From positions 62,001-126,000 of the forward strand of contig WQXI01000002.1 of the NCBI GenBank assembly GCA_009784935.1: a DNA stretch of 64,000 bases, read 5' to 3'. Shown here in pieces: positions 32,896 to 41,227 of this stretch. Position 1 is the stretch's first letter. The number at the start of each line of letters is the position of its first letter. The DNA is from Treponema sp. (GTDB lineage: Bacteria > Spirochaetota > Spirochaetia > Treponematales > Breznakiellaceae). The notes beneath the pieces were generated by a model, which did not search any database, had not been told where the DNA came from, and worked only from the letters and a program-made list of their open reading frames with translations. The position numbers were made by a program, and so were the translations under genes.

Positions 32896-33177
32896 TTACC
32901 AGTTTCCGCCGCCGGAGCGTTCACGGCGTGGTTTATCCATCGCTTCGTTTACGCGCAGTTGGCGTCCTTCAAGTTCGCGGCCATTAGTTCCTGCGATTGC
33001 CGCTGCTGCTTCTTCATCGCTGCTCATTTCGATAAATCCGAATCCTTTGGAATTGCCGGTTTCACGATCGAAAATGATCTTTGCGGATGCGACGGTGCCA
33101 AAACCTGAGAACAGGTTTTTTAGTCCATCTTCGGTAGTGTTGTAGGAGAGGTTACCGACATACAATTTCTTAGCCAT
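32896..33177 (-). CDS. RRM-type RNA-binding protein
   Basis: 93 residues with one RNA recognition motif: RNP2 is KLYVGNLS and RNP1 is KGFGFIEM, followed by a short basic Gly/Arg tail (RRERSGGGNW), as in cyanobacterial and spirochaetal Rbp proteins. These are often cold-induced and act on mRNA. GAAGGA lies 9 bases before the chosen ATG at 33177; an upstream in-frame ATG would add residues unrelated to the family. The gene has a strong promoter more than 250 bases upstream, implying a long leader. Confidence 0.9.
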   Translation of the reverse strand: MAKKLYVGNLSYNTTEDGLKNLFSGFGTVASAKIIFDRETGNSKGFGFIEMSSDEEAAAAIAGTNGRELEGRQLRVNEAMDKPRRERSGGGNW

Positions 33178-33495
33178 TGAGAAAATTCCTTCACCCGGAA
33201 CAAAAAACGCTAAAAGCATTTATTTGCGACTGCGTCCGGGCACGCCTGTATCACGCTCGCTCAAGCGAACGAATCAAATTCCCAGAACCGGACTTATTGC
33301 CCAAACTCGGAGAAAATAGATGCATAATTGTTAAGGGAAAAAAATGAAAGGCAATCGACAAAGACAGAACCCCTAAACTGCGCGGTTTCTTGTTAAATCC
33401 GCTAAAATAATCACTTCTCAAACTAAAATATCATCCAATTATTAAAAATATAAACTGTTATATATTTATTGTCAATAGTTAATTTAATAAATTTG
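33178..33495 (-). promoter_or_regulatory. Promoter and ~260-base leader of the RRM gene
   Basis: TTGACA (complement of 33470-33475), 17-base spacer, TATATT (complement of 33447-33452). Transcription from ~33440 would leave a ~260-base untranslated leader containing a 7-bp stem CGTTCGC/GCGAGCG near 33255-33275. No reading frame of note lies in it. Such leaders in cold-shock genes often control stability and translation by temperature. Confidence 0.55.
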
Positions 33496-34857
33496 TTAAT
33501 AAATTAATTTTATTGCAGTTTTTATATTGGCTGCGGGGCGCAGTCCCGGCTCATTGGATACAGGACCAAGAAAAGCGGTAAACCCCAAATTTGCCGCTGT
33601 TTTGATTCTTCCGGATAACCGGCGAACAGGGTGAATTTCGCCTGTAAGGGATAATTCGCCCGCAATTGCCAGCTCAGCGGGCAAAACTAGCCCTGTGCGG
33701 GCAGAATAAATGGCGCAGGCAATAGCAAGGTCAGCTCCAACCTCGGTAATTCGGATTCCGCCTGCTGCGTTTACATATAAGTCCTGATCTGACAACTTAA
33801 GCCCCAAGTGCTTTTCCAGCGCGGCAGAAATCCGTGAGACCCTTCCGGAATCAATTTTATCAGAAAAAACACGGCTGATTGTTCCTTTTGCGGGAATGCA
33901 AAGCGCCTGGACTTCTACCAGCATAGTCCTTGAACCTTCTAATATTGCGGCTGCTGCCACCCCTGCCGGTATTTCTCCTTCGCGCCTGACTAAAAACATT
34001 CGGCCTGTGTCTTCGACAGGAGAGAGTCCTTTTTCGCCCATTGTAAAAATGCCTATTTCATCGATAGAACCAAATCGATTTTTTACTGCGCGTAAAAAAC
34101 GGCAGTCGGCAGTTCCGCTTAACCCGGAAGTCTTATCGTTTTGTTCAAAATAAAGAACGGTGTCCACCATATGCTCAAGGGTTTTGGGCCCAGAGATTAT
34201 GCCTTCTTTGGTTACATGCGCAGTCAATAAAAGCGCGCTGTCGTGTTCTTTTGCCCACGCGATTAGTTCAAAGGAGCAGTACTTCATTTGATTTACAGTA
34301 CCAGAAACCGCGCCTGCGTTTTCGGAGTACAGTGTTTGAGCGGAGTCAATTAAAACTAAAACCGGTTTTATATTATTAAGCGTATTTTCTATTTCGTTTA
34401 AATTTCCAGAACAAAGGATTTCGATACGCTGCATTTTTTCTTTACTAATGCCGAGCCTGTCAGCGCGCAGCCTTAACTGCCCTGCGGATTCTTCGCCGGA
34501 TACATACAATATACGTCCGTTTGTTAAGGCGGCTTCTGCCAATTGAAGCAGCAATGTAGATTTTCCGATACCCGGTTCGCCTCCTACAAGAATAGAGGAG
34601 CGTTTCATTATACCGCCGCCGAGCACGCGATCCAGTTCACTTATACCGCTTTCGATTCGTTTGCCCTCTGACGGATCTACCGCGGCAAGCGGCAGGGTTT
34701 TTGCTGTCCCCGGTTCTTTGCGGGAAGTTTTTGATTCGTTTGTTATTGTTTCTAAAAAGGTGTTCCATTCGCCGCACTCGGGACAGCGCCCGAGCCATTT
34801 TGGCTCTTCTTTGCCGCAGGAGGAACATTTGTAAATTACTGTTTTATGCTTCTTCAT
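33496..34857 (-). CDS. radA: DNA repair protein RadA
   Basis: 453-residue RecA-like helicase that promotes branch migration in recombinational repair. It has the N-terminal zinc finger (CSSC, CPEC), Walker A GGEPGIGKST, the RadA-specific KNRFGS motif and a Lon-protease-like C-terminal domain (AAGGIRITEVGADLAIA). Its ATG overlaps the TGA of the upstream envelope-protein gene (ATGA), so the two are translated together. Confidence 0.95.
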   Translation of the reverse strand: MKKHKTVIYKCSSCGKEEPKWLGRCPECGEWNTFLETITNESKTSRKEPGTAKTLPLAAVDPSEGKRIESGISELDRVLGGGIMKRSSILVGGEPGIGKSTLLLQLAEAALTNGRILYVSGEESAGQLRLRADRLGISKEKMQRIEILCSGNLNEIENTLNNIKPVLVLIDSAQTLYSENAGAVSGTVNQMKYCSFELIAWAKEHDSALLLTAHVTKEGIISGPKTLEHMVDTVLYFEQNDKTSGLSGTADCRFLRAVKNRFGSIDEIGIFTMGEKGLSPVEDTGRMFLVRREGEIPAGVAAAAILEGSRTMLVEVQALCIPAKGTISRVFSDKIDSGRVSRISAALEKHLGLKLSDQDLYVNAAGGIRITEVGADLAIACAIYSARTGLVLPAELAIAGELSLTGEIHPVRRLSGRIKTAANLGFTAFLGPVSNEPGLRPAANIKTAIKLIY

Positions 34858-35528
34858 CTAGAGTTCTGCCGGGGCGTTATGCGCAAACTTACCCCAATGC
34901 GCCAGCCGTCTATGGCTGGAATATTCTCATTTGTTAATAATCTATATAAAGGAATCCATATACGAAGATCAAAACCTGCAAAATAATAATCATTTACCGG
35001 AAAATCCATGCCGCCGCCCACTACCGGCAGAAAAAATCTGCCGTTGCTCCAGAAATAACTAAAGATAGCGTCAGTCTGTGCCTGTGCCTCCGCAATATCT
35101 GCGGGGTGATTTAAGCCAAAAGCCCGGATAGCAAGGCGAATATCCAGAGCAAATCCGCCGTAAGCGCGCGCTAAAATACCGTTATCACCGATAGGAAAAA
35201 CAGCCGTAAATTGTGCGGCTGTTAAAAATCCAATTACAAACGCGGCGCGGTTTTCGGGACCTGTAATCATTGGATAGCCAAGAGTTTTATTAAATTCATA
35301 ATTTGTAAAATAAATATCTTCTGTTACTTCCAGCCTAAAAATATCGAACAAAGGCCATGACGCTGCAAAACCTACAGAAGGAACTATTGCGGCAGGACCT
35401 GCGCCGGGGTTGCTAGAGGCAAAATAGAAAAGGCTGCCCATGCCTGCCCACTGAAAACTGTCGGCAAAAACAGCGCTTGCTGAGACTAAAACAAGAATTA
35501 TTATCAGCAATATTGCTTTTTTAAACAT
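34854..35528 (-). CDS. Envelope beta-barrel-like protein, hypothetical
   Basis: 224 residues with a signal peptide (FKKAILLIIILVLVSASAVFA) and strand-like repeats rich in Gly and aromatics (FAASWPLFDIFRLEVTEDIY; AYGGFALDIRLAIRAFG; YYFAGFDLRIWIPLY). It resembles other small treponemal outer-membrane-like proteins. The start ATG at 35528 is chosen because the signal peptide begins there and TATAAT ends six bases before it. It is translationally coupled to radA, an unusual partner. Confidence 0.7.
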   Translation of the reverse strand: MFKKAILLIIILVLVSASAVFADSFQWAGMGSLFYFASSNPGAGPAAIVPSVGFAASWPLFDIFRLEVTEDIYFTNYEFNKTLGYPMITGPENRAAFVIGFLTAAQFTAVFPIGDNGILARAYGGFALDIRLAIRAFGLNHPADIAEAQAQTDAIFSYFWSNGRFFLPVVGGGMDFPVNDYYFAGFDLRIWIPLYRLLTNENIPAIDGWRIGVSLRITPRQNSR

Positions 35529-35534
35529 ATTTAT

Positions 35535-35563
35535 ATTATAACGCAAGAATCACACCTGGGCAA
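35535..35563 (-). promoter_or_regulatory. Promoter inside the 3' end of the MetH-like gene, leaderless
   Basis: TTGCCC (complement of 35558-35563), 17-base spacer, TATAAT (complement of 35535-35540) ending six bases before the ATG at 35528. Confidence 0.6.
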
Positions 35564-37167
35564 TTATCATGTATCCATAAACGGAAAGAATCATCTTCTT
35601 TTACATTGGGGTCTAAAACGATATTATCTGCCGGGTAGTTGCTATCTGTTATGAGCTGGTAAATACGTTTTGCGATTTCTGTTTTTCGTTCTGCGGTTTC
35701 GGCAAGACCTTTTTCGTCAATTAACTGAACAACAACGGCAGCGCCGTAATTTAAGATAAGACGGGCTTTTTGCAGGAATTCGGCATCTCCTTTTTTTAGG
35801 TGAACGGGACCGGCAAGGCTTTTTCCCTGCAAACGTTTAAGGGCTGTTTCTAAAATTGGCAAATGAGGACTGTTTATATAAAAAGGAGATTTTGCAATGT
35901 ACGGATTTATTAATAAAAAATCCAGAAAAGAATTTAATTTTTCTTTGTTAATTGCTTTAGAGTCCAAAACTTCGATATTTAAAATCGAAGAGCCGGCTTC
36001 TACTATATCGCGGGCTATGTCTGCGGCTTCTTCATATTCGCCTTTTAAGAGAGCCGCCAAAAGTTCATCCTTGTCCGCAGAGGTCTCGTTGGTGCCGAGG
36101 CGAATTGTATTGTGCGGAATACGGTAAAGTTCGAGACCAGAAAAAACACCCCAAAAATTATAACCTTCATATTTTGTTATTTTGCGCGGAATATAAAGGG
36201 ATACCTTTGAAGCAATCTCCGAAATATGAGCAGGGGTTGTTCCGCAGCAGCCTCCGATTATATTTACGAGGTTTTCTTCAAAAAAGGGTTCCATATGCGC
36301 TGACATTACATCCGGCATTTCATCATATCTGCCGAATTTATTGGGAATACCCGCATTGGGATACACGCTTACAAGACAAGGCGCAATGTCAGATAATTTA
36401 CGAATATGGGGCAGCAGTTTTTGCGCATTAAAAGAACAATTTACGCCTACCGACCACGGTTTAGCATGCATAACAGAAACTAAAAAAGCATCGAGGGTTT
36501 GACCGGAAAGAAGCCGTCCTGTTTCGCCGGAAACAGCCGCAGAAATCATTATAGGTATATCGATCTGTCTTTCATTAATGAGGCGTTTAACAGCCGAAAG
36601 CGCTGCTTTTGCGTTAAGGGTGTCAAAAATTGTTTCTATAAGAAAAATGTCCGCGCCCCCGTCCAAAAGCCCTCTTGCGTTTTCATAATAGGCAGCTTCG
36701 AGCTCATCCCAATTAACTGCGCGTTTGCCGGGATCGTTTACATCCTGAAATAAACTTGCTCCTTTTGCGGTAGGTCCTATGCTTCCCGCTACAAAACGGG
36801 GTTTGTTGCCGCTGGAAAATTTATCCGCAGAACTTCTGGCAATTTTCGCTGCTGCTTCGCTTATTTCGTATGACAAATGCCCAAGCCCGTAATCAGAGAG
36901 TGAAATTGAAGTTGAATTAAAACTGCATGTTTCTATGATATCAGCGCCTGCTTCCAGATAGGTGTCGTGAATAGCGCCGATTGCGCCTGGTCTTGTTAGG
37001 CACAATAAATCGTTACAGCCTTCCAGCGGTACCGGATGATCCGCAAAAAGGCTTCCTCTATAGCTTTTTTCGTCTAAATTTAAAACTTGAATAACAGAAC
37101 CCATTGCGCCGTCAAGAATTATAATCCGCTCTTCCGCGATAGAATTTAATTGTTCACGGGTTGTCAT
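35536..37167 (-). CDS. MetH-like homocysteine S-methyltransferase, reduced
   Basis: 543 residues. Residues 1-~320 are a homocysteine-binding barrel with the zinc cysteines in VGVNCSFNA and IIGGCCGTTP. Residues ~340-543 match the start of a MetH pterin-binding domain (EEAADIARDIVEAGSSILNIE; DNIVLDPNV), but GERTN is replaced by RLGTNET, and the domain stops soon after the DPN motif. The cobalamin and reactivation modules are absent. It may be a partner for a separate B12 protein or use another methyl donor such as S-methylmethionine. Together with luxS and mtnN in the window it fits SAM by-product recycling. Confidence 0.75.
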   Translation of the reverse strand: MTTREQLNSIAEERIIILDGAMGSVIQVLNLDEKSYRGSLFADHPVPLEGCNDLLCLTRPGAIGAIHDTYLEAGADIIETCSFNSTSISLSDYGLGHLSYEISEAAAKIARSSADKFSSGNKPRFVAGSIGPTAKGASLFQDVNDPGKRAVNWDELEAAYYENARGLLDGGADIFLIETIFDTLNAKAALSAVKRLINERQIDIPIMISAAVSGETGRLLSGQTLDAFLVSVMHAKPWSVGVNCSFNAQKLLPHIRKLSDIAPCLVSVYPNAGIPNKFGRYDEMPDVMSAHMEPFFEENLVNIIGGCCGTTPAHISEIASKVSLYIPRKITKYEGYNFWGVFSGLELYRIPHNTIRLGTNETSADKDELLAALLKGEYEEAADIARDIVEAGSSILNIEVLDSKAINKEKLNSFLDFLLINPYIAKSPFYINSPHLPILETALKRLQGKSLAGPVHLKKGDAEFLQKARLILNYGAAVVVQLIDEKGLAETAERKTEIAKRIYQLITDSNYPADNIVLDPNVKEDDSFRLWIHDNCPGVILAL

Positions 37168-37205
37168 ATTTATATATTATCAGATAATTAATTTTAATTA
37201 AAGGC

Positions 37206-37832
37206 TTAATTTCTGGTATTTTTAGGCGGTCTTTTTCTTGGTAATCCTTTTTCTATTAAAAAGCGGTCTACAGTTTTTCTACTAACGCCGTAAATTTTGG
37301 CAACTTCATTTTTGGATGTACGATTAGCCATAAGCGCTTCTATTTCAATTTCCCTGTTTAAGAGCTTATAACGGGGTGCTTTTCCCTTGGGTCTTCCCAT
37401 TATTTTGCCTTCTGACTTTTTTCGCGCAAGGGCTTCCTTTGTTCTTTGGGAAATTAACTCTCTTTCGATTTCTGCCGATATTCCAAAGGCAAAAGCAAGT
37501 ACTTTTGACTGTATATTGTCACCTAACCGGTAATTGTCTTTTATTGTCCAAACTCTAACATCATTCATCATAAGCTGATTTAAAATGGACATAATCATAA
37601 AAAGGCTTCTGCCAAGACGTGATAATTCTGAGCATATAATCATATCTCCAGCTTTTACTAATGCAAGCAGGGAGCCTAATTGTCTTTTTTCTGGTATTTT
37701 TGAACCGCTGTTTGTTTCTTCTATCCATCTTTCGATTGTTATGCTGTTTTTTGCACAAAATTTTTGAATTTCATACTTTTGGTTATCAACTGTTTGCTTA
37801 TCTGTGCTGACTCTTATGTAGCCGTATACCAT
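37206..37832 (-). CDS. Serine recombinase (resolvase/invertase family)
   Basis: 208-residue small serine recombinase. The nucleophile is Ser9 in YGYIRVSTDKQ; the catalytic Arg-rich segment SELSRLGRSL and the E-helix (FGISAEIERELISQRTKEAL) are intact, with a C-terminal helix-turn-helix (SKNEVAKIYGVSRKTVDRFL). AGGAG lies 5 bases before the chosen ATG; a GTG two codons earlier is possible. No transposase, invertible segment or attachment repeat was found nearby, so it may be the remnant of a mobile element or act on distant sites. Confidence 0.88.
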   Translation of the reverse strand: MVYGYIRVSTDKQTVDNQKYEIQKFCAKNSITIERWIEETNSGSKIPEKRQLGSLLALVKAGDMIICSELSRLGRSLFMIMSILNQLMMNDVRVWTIKDNYRLGDNIQSKVLAFAFGISAEIERELISQRTKEALARKKSEGKIMGRPKGKAPRYKLLNREIEIEALMANRTSKNEVAKIYGVSRKTVDRFLIEKGLPRKRPPKNTRN

Positions 37833-37910
37833 TATCACTCCTAAAAGTTATGTGTAATTACTTATCGTCTATTTATTCGAATTATCCAAAGAAAAAAGCA
37901 AAAAAACAGC

Positions 37911-37939
37911 TTGACGAAGAAGAGGCAATTTATTAAATT
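37911..37939 (+). promoter_or_regulatory. Promoter of the HD-GYP membrane protein gene
   Basis: TTGACG (37911-37916), 17-base spacer, TAAATT (37934-37939), nine bases before the GTG start; no ribosome binding site, so the leader is at most two or three bases. Confidence 0.5.
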
Positions 37940-37948
37940 ATTACATAA

Positions 37949-39304
37949 GTGAAGAAAAGCATTTTGGGTATATTTAACAGATTAATTGCAGTTGTCCCGC
38001 CGGAACTACAGGATCAATTTGATGATATTCAATTAAAAAACAGTATTCGCAGAATCAGGCTTTTAACAGTCATAGCTCTTGCGGCTAAGTTTATTAATGT
38101 CATTTTTAAGTACATTTCTAACGAAAATCTGCAGGCTGACGGATTATTCAGCTTATTTGATTACAGCGAACTTGCCGTTATTGCCTTATTTAATTTAAGC
38201 ATTTTCTTTTTCCGCAGAAGCAGCAGAAAAAAATTATTATGGATTTTTTGTTATTTACTTATAGCAAGCTTCTTTATTTTGTATGAATTTGTTATTAATT
38301 CTGCCGGAACAATCGAGCAAATACCATTTATATTCTTTGTAACGATATTTTTATTTTCGCTATTGCCGGACTTTAAACCGCAGATTTTTATTCCGTATGC
38401 GATACTGTATTTTATTGTTACAGCGTATATATTAATGAGTAAAAACCAGAATATTAACGAATATTTTGGAGTACAGTCGCATGTATTAAATATATTTTTA
38501 ATTCTTTTGGTGACAAAAATCCTTCTTTATAACAGCAAAGTAAGAACGTTTGTTAATACGTACCAGATTAATAGGCTAAACGAAAATCTGGTTTTGGCAA
38601 ATAAAGAAATAGAAAATAAAAAAGAAGAGCTTCGTAAATATAATAAAGATCTCGAAAAAATGGTTGTTATAAAAACCCAGCGAATCGTAGTATTGCAGAA
38701 AACAGTCTTAGAAACTGTAGCGGAACTTGTCGAAAGCAGAGATGACGCGACAGGCTGTCATGTAGCCCGTACGAGCGGATATCTAAAAATTCTAATTGAC
38801 GCAGTTGTAGAAAGCGGACTTTATAAAAGCGAAACTTTTTCATGGGATATTGAACAGATGGTTTTATCCGCACAGCTACATGACGTAGGAAAGATAGCAA
38901 TAGATGACAGCATTTTAAGAAAGCCGGGAAAACTAAGCGAAGAAGAATTTGAAAAAATGAAAATGCATACTGTTCTTGGCGGAGATATAATCAAGAATAT
39001 TCAGAAAAAAACAGAAGAACAGGAGTTTTTGGACTTTGCGTTTATTTTTGCGGTTTATCATCACGAAAAATGGGACGGCTCGGGTTATCCGGAAAAAAGA
39101 AAGGGAAACGATATTCCGCTTGCGGCGCGTATTATCGCAATTATTGACGTGTATGATGCTCTAATCTCCGAAAGACCGTACAAAAAAGCGTTTTCTCATG
39201 ATGAAGCGGTTAATATTATAAGAGAAGGAAAAGGCACTCACTTTGATCCTGATCTGACGGAACTATTCTTATCGATATCGGATAAATTTATTAAGATAAA
39301 TTAA
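37949..39304 (+). CDS. Membrane HD-GYP c-di-GMP phosphodiesterase
   Basis: 451 residues. About six membrane helices (residues ~35-200) form an N-terminal sensor of unknown ligand, followed by a coiled coil (~205-250, NKEIENKKEELRKYNKDLEK) and an HD-GYP domain (~260-445) with HDVGKIAID and HHEKWDGSGYP. The domain should degrade cyclic di-GMP at the membrane face in response to the sensor. All key metal ligands look present. GTG start without ribosome binding site. Monocistronic. Confidence 0.9.
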   Translation: MKKSILGIFNRLIAVVPPELQDQFDDIQLKNSIRRIRLLTVIALAAKFINVIFKYISNENLQADGLFSLFDYSELAVIALFNLSIFFFRRSSRKKLLWIFCYLLIASFFILYEFVINSAGTIEQIPFIFFVTIFLFSLLPDFKPQIFIPYAILYFIVTAYILMSKNQNINEYFGVQSHVLNIFLILLVTKILLYNSKVRTFVNTYQINRLNENLVLANKEIENKKEELRKYNKDLEKMVVIKTQRIVVLQKTVLETVAELVESRDDATGCHVARTSGYLKILIDAVVESGLYKSETFSWDIEQMVLSAQLHDVGKIAIDDSILRKPGKLSEEEFEKMKMHTVLGGDIIKNIQKKTEEQEFLDFAFIFAVYHHEKWDGSGYPEKRKGNDIPLAARIIAIIDVYDALISERPYKKAFSHDEAVNIIREGKGTHFDPDLTELFLSISDKFIKIN

Positions 39305-39326
39305 TCAAATAGATAATCCGGTAACC

Positions 39327-39355
39327 TGCACTAAATAAATGAATCGTGGTATACT
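39327..39355 (+). promoter_or_regulatory. Extended -10 promoter for a leaderless methyltransferase mRNA
   Basis: TGG-TATACT (TATACT at 39350-39355), ending six bases before the ATG at 39362. The -35 TGCACT is weak, as expected for an extended -10. Confidence 0.55.
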
Positions 39356-39361
39356 CAACAA

Positions 39362-40594
39362 ATGAAAAAAAATGAAAATGAAACAGAAACCGTTATTGCT
39401 CTGTGCGCTGTAGGCGCCGAAAAAGCTGTATCCAATGAACTAAGAAAATTAAATCTTAAAGTTGAAGATTCACTATACGGCAGGGTGCGGTTTAAAGCGG
39501 ATATAAAAGGTATTTATCAGGCGCTTATTGGTCTTCGTGCGGCGGATCGTGTGCTTTTAGAAACTGCCAGTTTTAAAGCCGCAGATTTTGACGCTTTGTT
39601 CGAAGGCGCTTCTGCTGTAAATTGGGAACGAATTGTTCCAAAAGGCATGGGATTAAAAGTTGCAAAAGTCCGTACCAACCGCTCTTTGTTAAAAGCAGAA
39701 ACCACGATACAGGCAATGGTTCATAAAGCAGCGGCGCAGCGCCTTTGCGGTAAATATAACATGAACAGGCTCCCTGAACCTGTAATTACTCCAAAGGGCG
39801 AGAATACTGTTAAAACCGCAGAAGTGCGTGTGTACATAGAAAAAGATATTGTTTCGCTGTTAGTTGATTTGAGCGGAGAGCCGTTGTTTAAACGCGGTTA
39901 CAGGAGCGAAGGCGGCGCTGCGCCGCTGAGAGAGACGACGGCAGCTTCTATGCTGTTATTGTCCGGCTGGAAGCGGAAGTTTCCCATTTATGATCCGTTT
40001 TGCGGCTCCGGTACAATTCTTATAGAAGCTGCGATGTACGCATGGGATATTGCGCCTGGGATAGGCAGACGTTTTGCAATAGATCAAATGCTCATCGCTG
40101 ACGAAAAAATTGAAAATGCAGTAAGAGAAGAGTTTCGCGGTAAAATAAATATTAATTCTGACGGCTCAAGGCTTATAAGGATTGCCGGAAGCGACGGCGA
40201 TCTTCGTTCTGTGTCGATCGCTTCATCCAATATCGCGCGTCTTAGGGATATTGCCGAAGGAAAAGAGCCTCAGCGTGGGATTCGTCATCCTGACACAAAA
40301 AGCCTTGGAATCGATTTAAAGGTATGTTCTATGAAGGAAGCCATATCGCCGTACACTGATGAAGGGTATCTTGTTACAAATCCGCCTTACGGGAAGCGGC
40401 TAGGGGATCAGTCCATGGCAGAAGAAATTTACAAGGAGATGGCGGGTTTGCAGCAGCGTTTTCCCGGGTGGAAAATTGCCGTTATTACCGACCACAGCGG
40501 GTTTGAAAGTTTTTACGGTAAAAAGGCGGATTCTTGCCGGGAAATAAGCAATGGCGCTATTCCTTCCTATTTTTATCAATATGAGTTACAATAG
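39362..40594 (+). CDS. rlmL: RlmL/RlmK-family rRNA guanine-N2 methyltransferase
   Basis: 410 residues: N-terminal ferredoxin-like and THUMP RNA-binding part (residues ~1-165) and a SAM methyltransferase domain with DPFCGSGTILIEAA (motif I) and the catalytic VTNPPYGKRLGD (motif IV). This is the COG0116 family, which methylates a guanine N2 of 23S rRNA; the equivalent of the second RlmL domain (RlmK) is absent, as in most bacteria. Leaderless promoter upstream. It stands alone, 39 bases before a TetR gene. Confidence 0.9.
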   Translation: MKKNENETETVIALCAVGAEKAVSNELRKLNLKVEDSLYGRVRFKADIKGIYQALIGLRAADRVLLETASFKAADFDALFEGASAVNWERIVPKGMGLKVAKVRTNRSLLKAETTIQAMVHKAAAQRLCGKYNMNRLPEPVITPKGENTVKTAEVRVYIEKDIVSLLVDLSGEPLFKRGYRSEGGAAPLRETTAASMLLLSGWKRKFPIYDPFCGSGTILIEAAMYAWDIAPGIGRRFAIDQMLIADEKIENAVREEFRGKININSDGSRLIRIAGSDGDLRSVSIASSNIARLRDIAEGKEPQRGIRHPDTKSLGIDLKVCSMKEAISPYTDEGYLVTNPPYGKRLGDQSMAEEIYKEMAGLQQRFPGWKIAVITDHSGFESFYGKKADSCREISNGAIPSYFYQYELQ

Positions 40595-40633
40595 AGTTAC
40601 GATAAATAAAAGTTTTTTAATTGGAGAGAAAAA

Positions 40634-41227
40634 ATGGCTCTGGCAGTCGAGCACGATAAAAGACGAAAAAAGATTTTAGAAAAAGCACTTGTTGTTTTTA
40701 TGGATGACGGCTTTGAAAACGCCACCTTCCAGAAAATTGCCGACAAGTGCGGGATAACAAGAACCATATTATATCTCTATTTTAAGAATAAAAGAGAAAT
40801 CTTTTCTTTTAGCATAAAACAGCTTTTATCGAATGTCGAAGATAAAATTAATGACATTCGTTCTAATGATTCATTAAACAGCGTAGATAAAATCACCAAA
40901 GTGCTTTTGGCGGTTATTAAACAGCTGGAGCAAAACAGGCAGCTTCTTTCTATCGTTCTCGATTATCTTCTGCATATTTCCAAGAGCGACCTTGATCCAG
41001 AAGAAAAGGTCCGCCGCAAAACAGTAAGGATTCATCGTATTCTGTCTTCTATGGTTATAGAGGGCATTAAATCGGGCGAATTAAAAAAAACCAATGTAAA
41101 AGTTACCCACGACTACCTCTTTAGTTTTTTAGAATCCGCTATTTTTCAGCTGATAGTTTTAAAGCGCAAAAACCTTGACGAATTAAGGCAGGTCATTACT
41201 TTTGCGGTTAATCAACTTGCTATTTAA
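40634..41227 (+). CDS. TetR-family transcriptional regulator
   Basis: 197 residues with the N-terminal TetR HTH (RRKKILEKALVVFMDDGFEN, FQKIADKCGITRTILYLYF) and a helical ligand-binding domain. GGAGAG precedes the ATG. It follows the rRNA methyltransferase gene and converges with a hybrid kinase gene, overlapping it by 8 bases at the stops. No efflux gene is adjacent, so the target is unknown. Confidence 0.88.
   Translation: MALAVEHDKRRKKILEKALVVFMDDGFENATFQKIADKCGITRTILYLYFKNKREIFSFSIKQLLSNVEDKINDIRSNDSLNSVDKITKVLLAVIKQLEQNRQLLSIVLDYLLHISKSDLDPEEKVRRKTVRIHRILSSMVIEGIKSGELKKTNVKVTHDYLFSFLESAIFQLIVLKRKNLDELRQVITFAVNQLAI

Noticed and set aside
37206-37832. A complete mobile element or invertible switch around the serine recombinase
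   Set aside because: No transposase, flanking inverted repeats or crossover-like sites could be found on either side.
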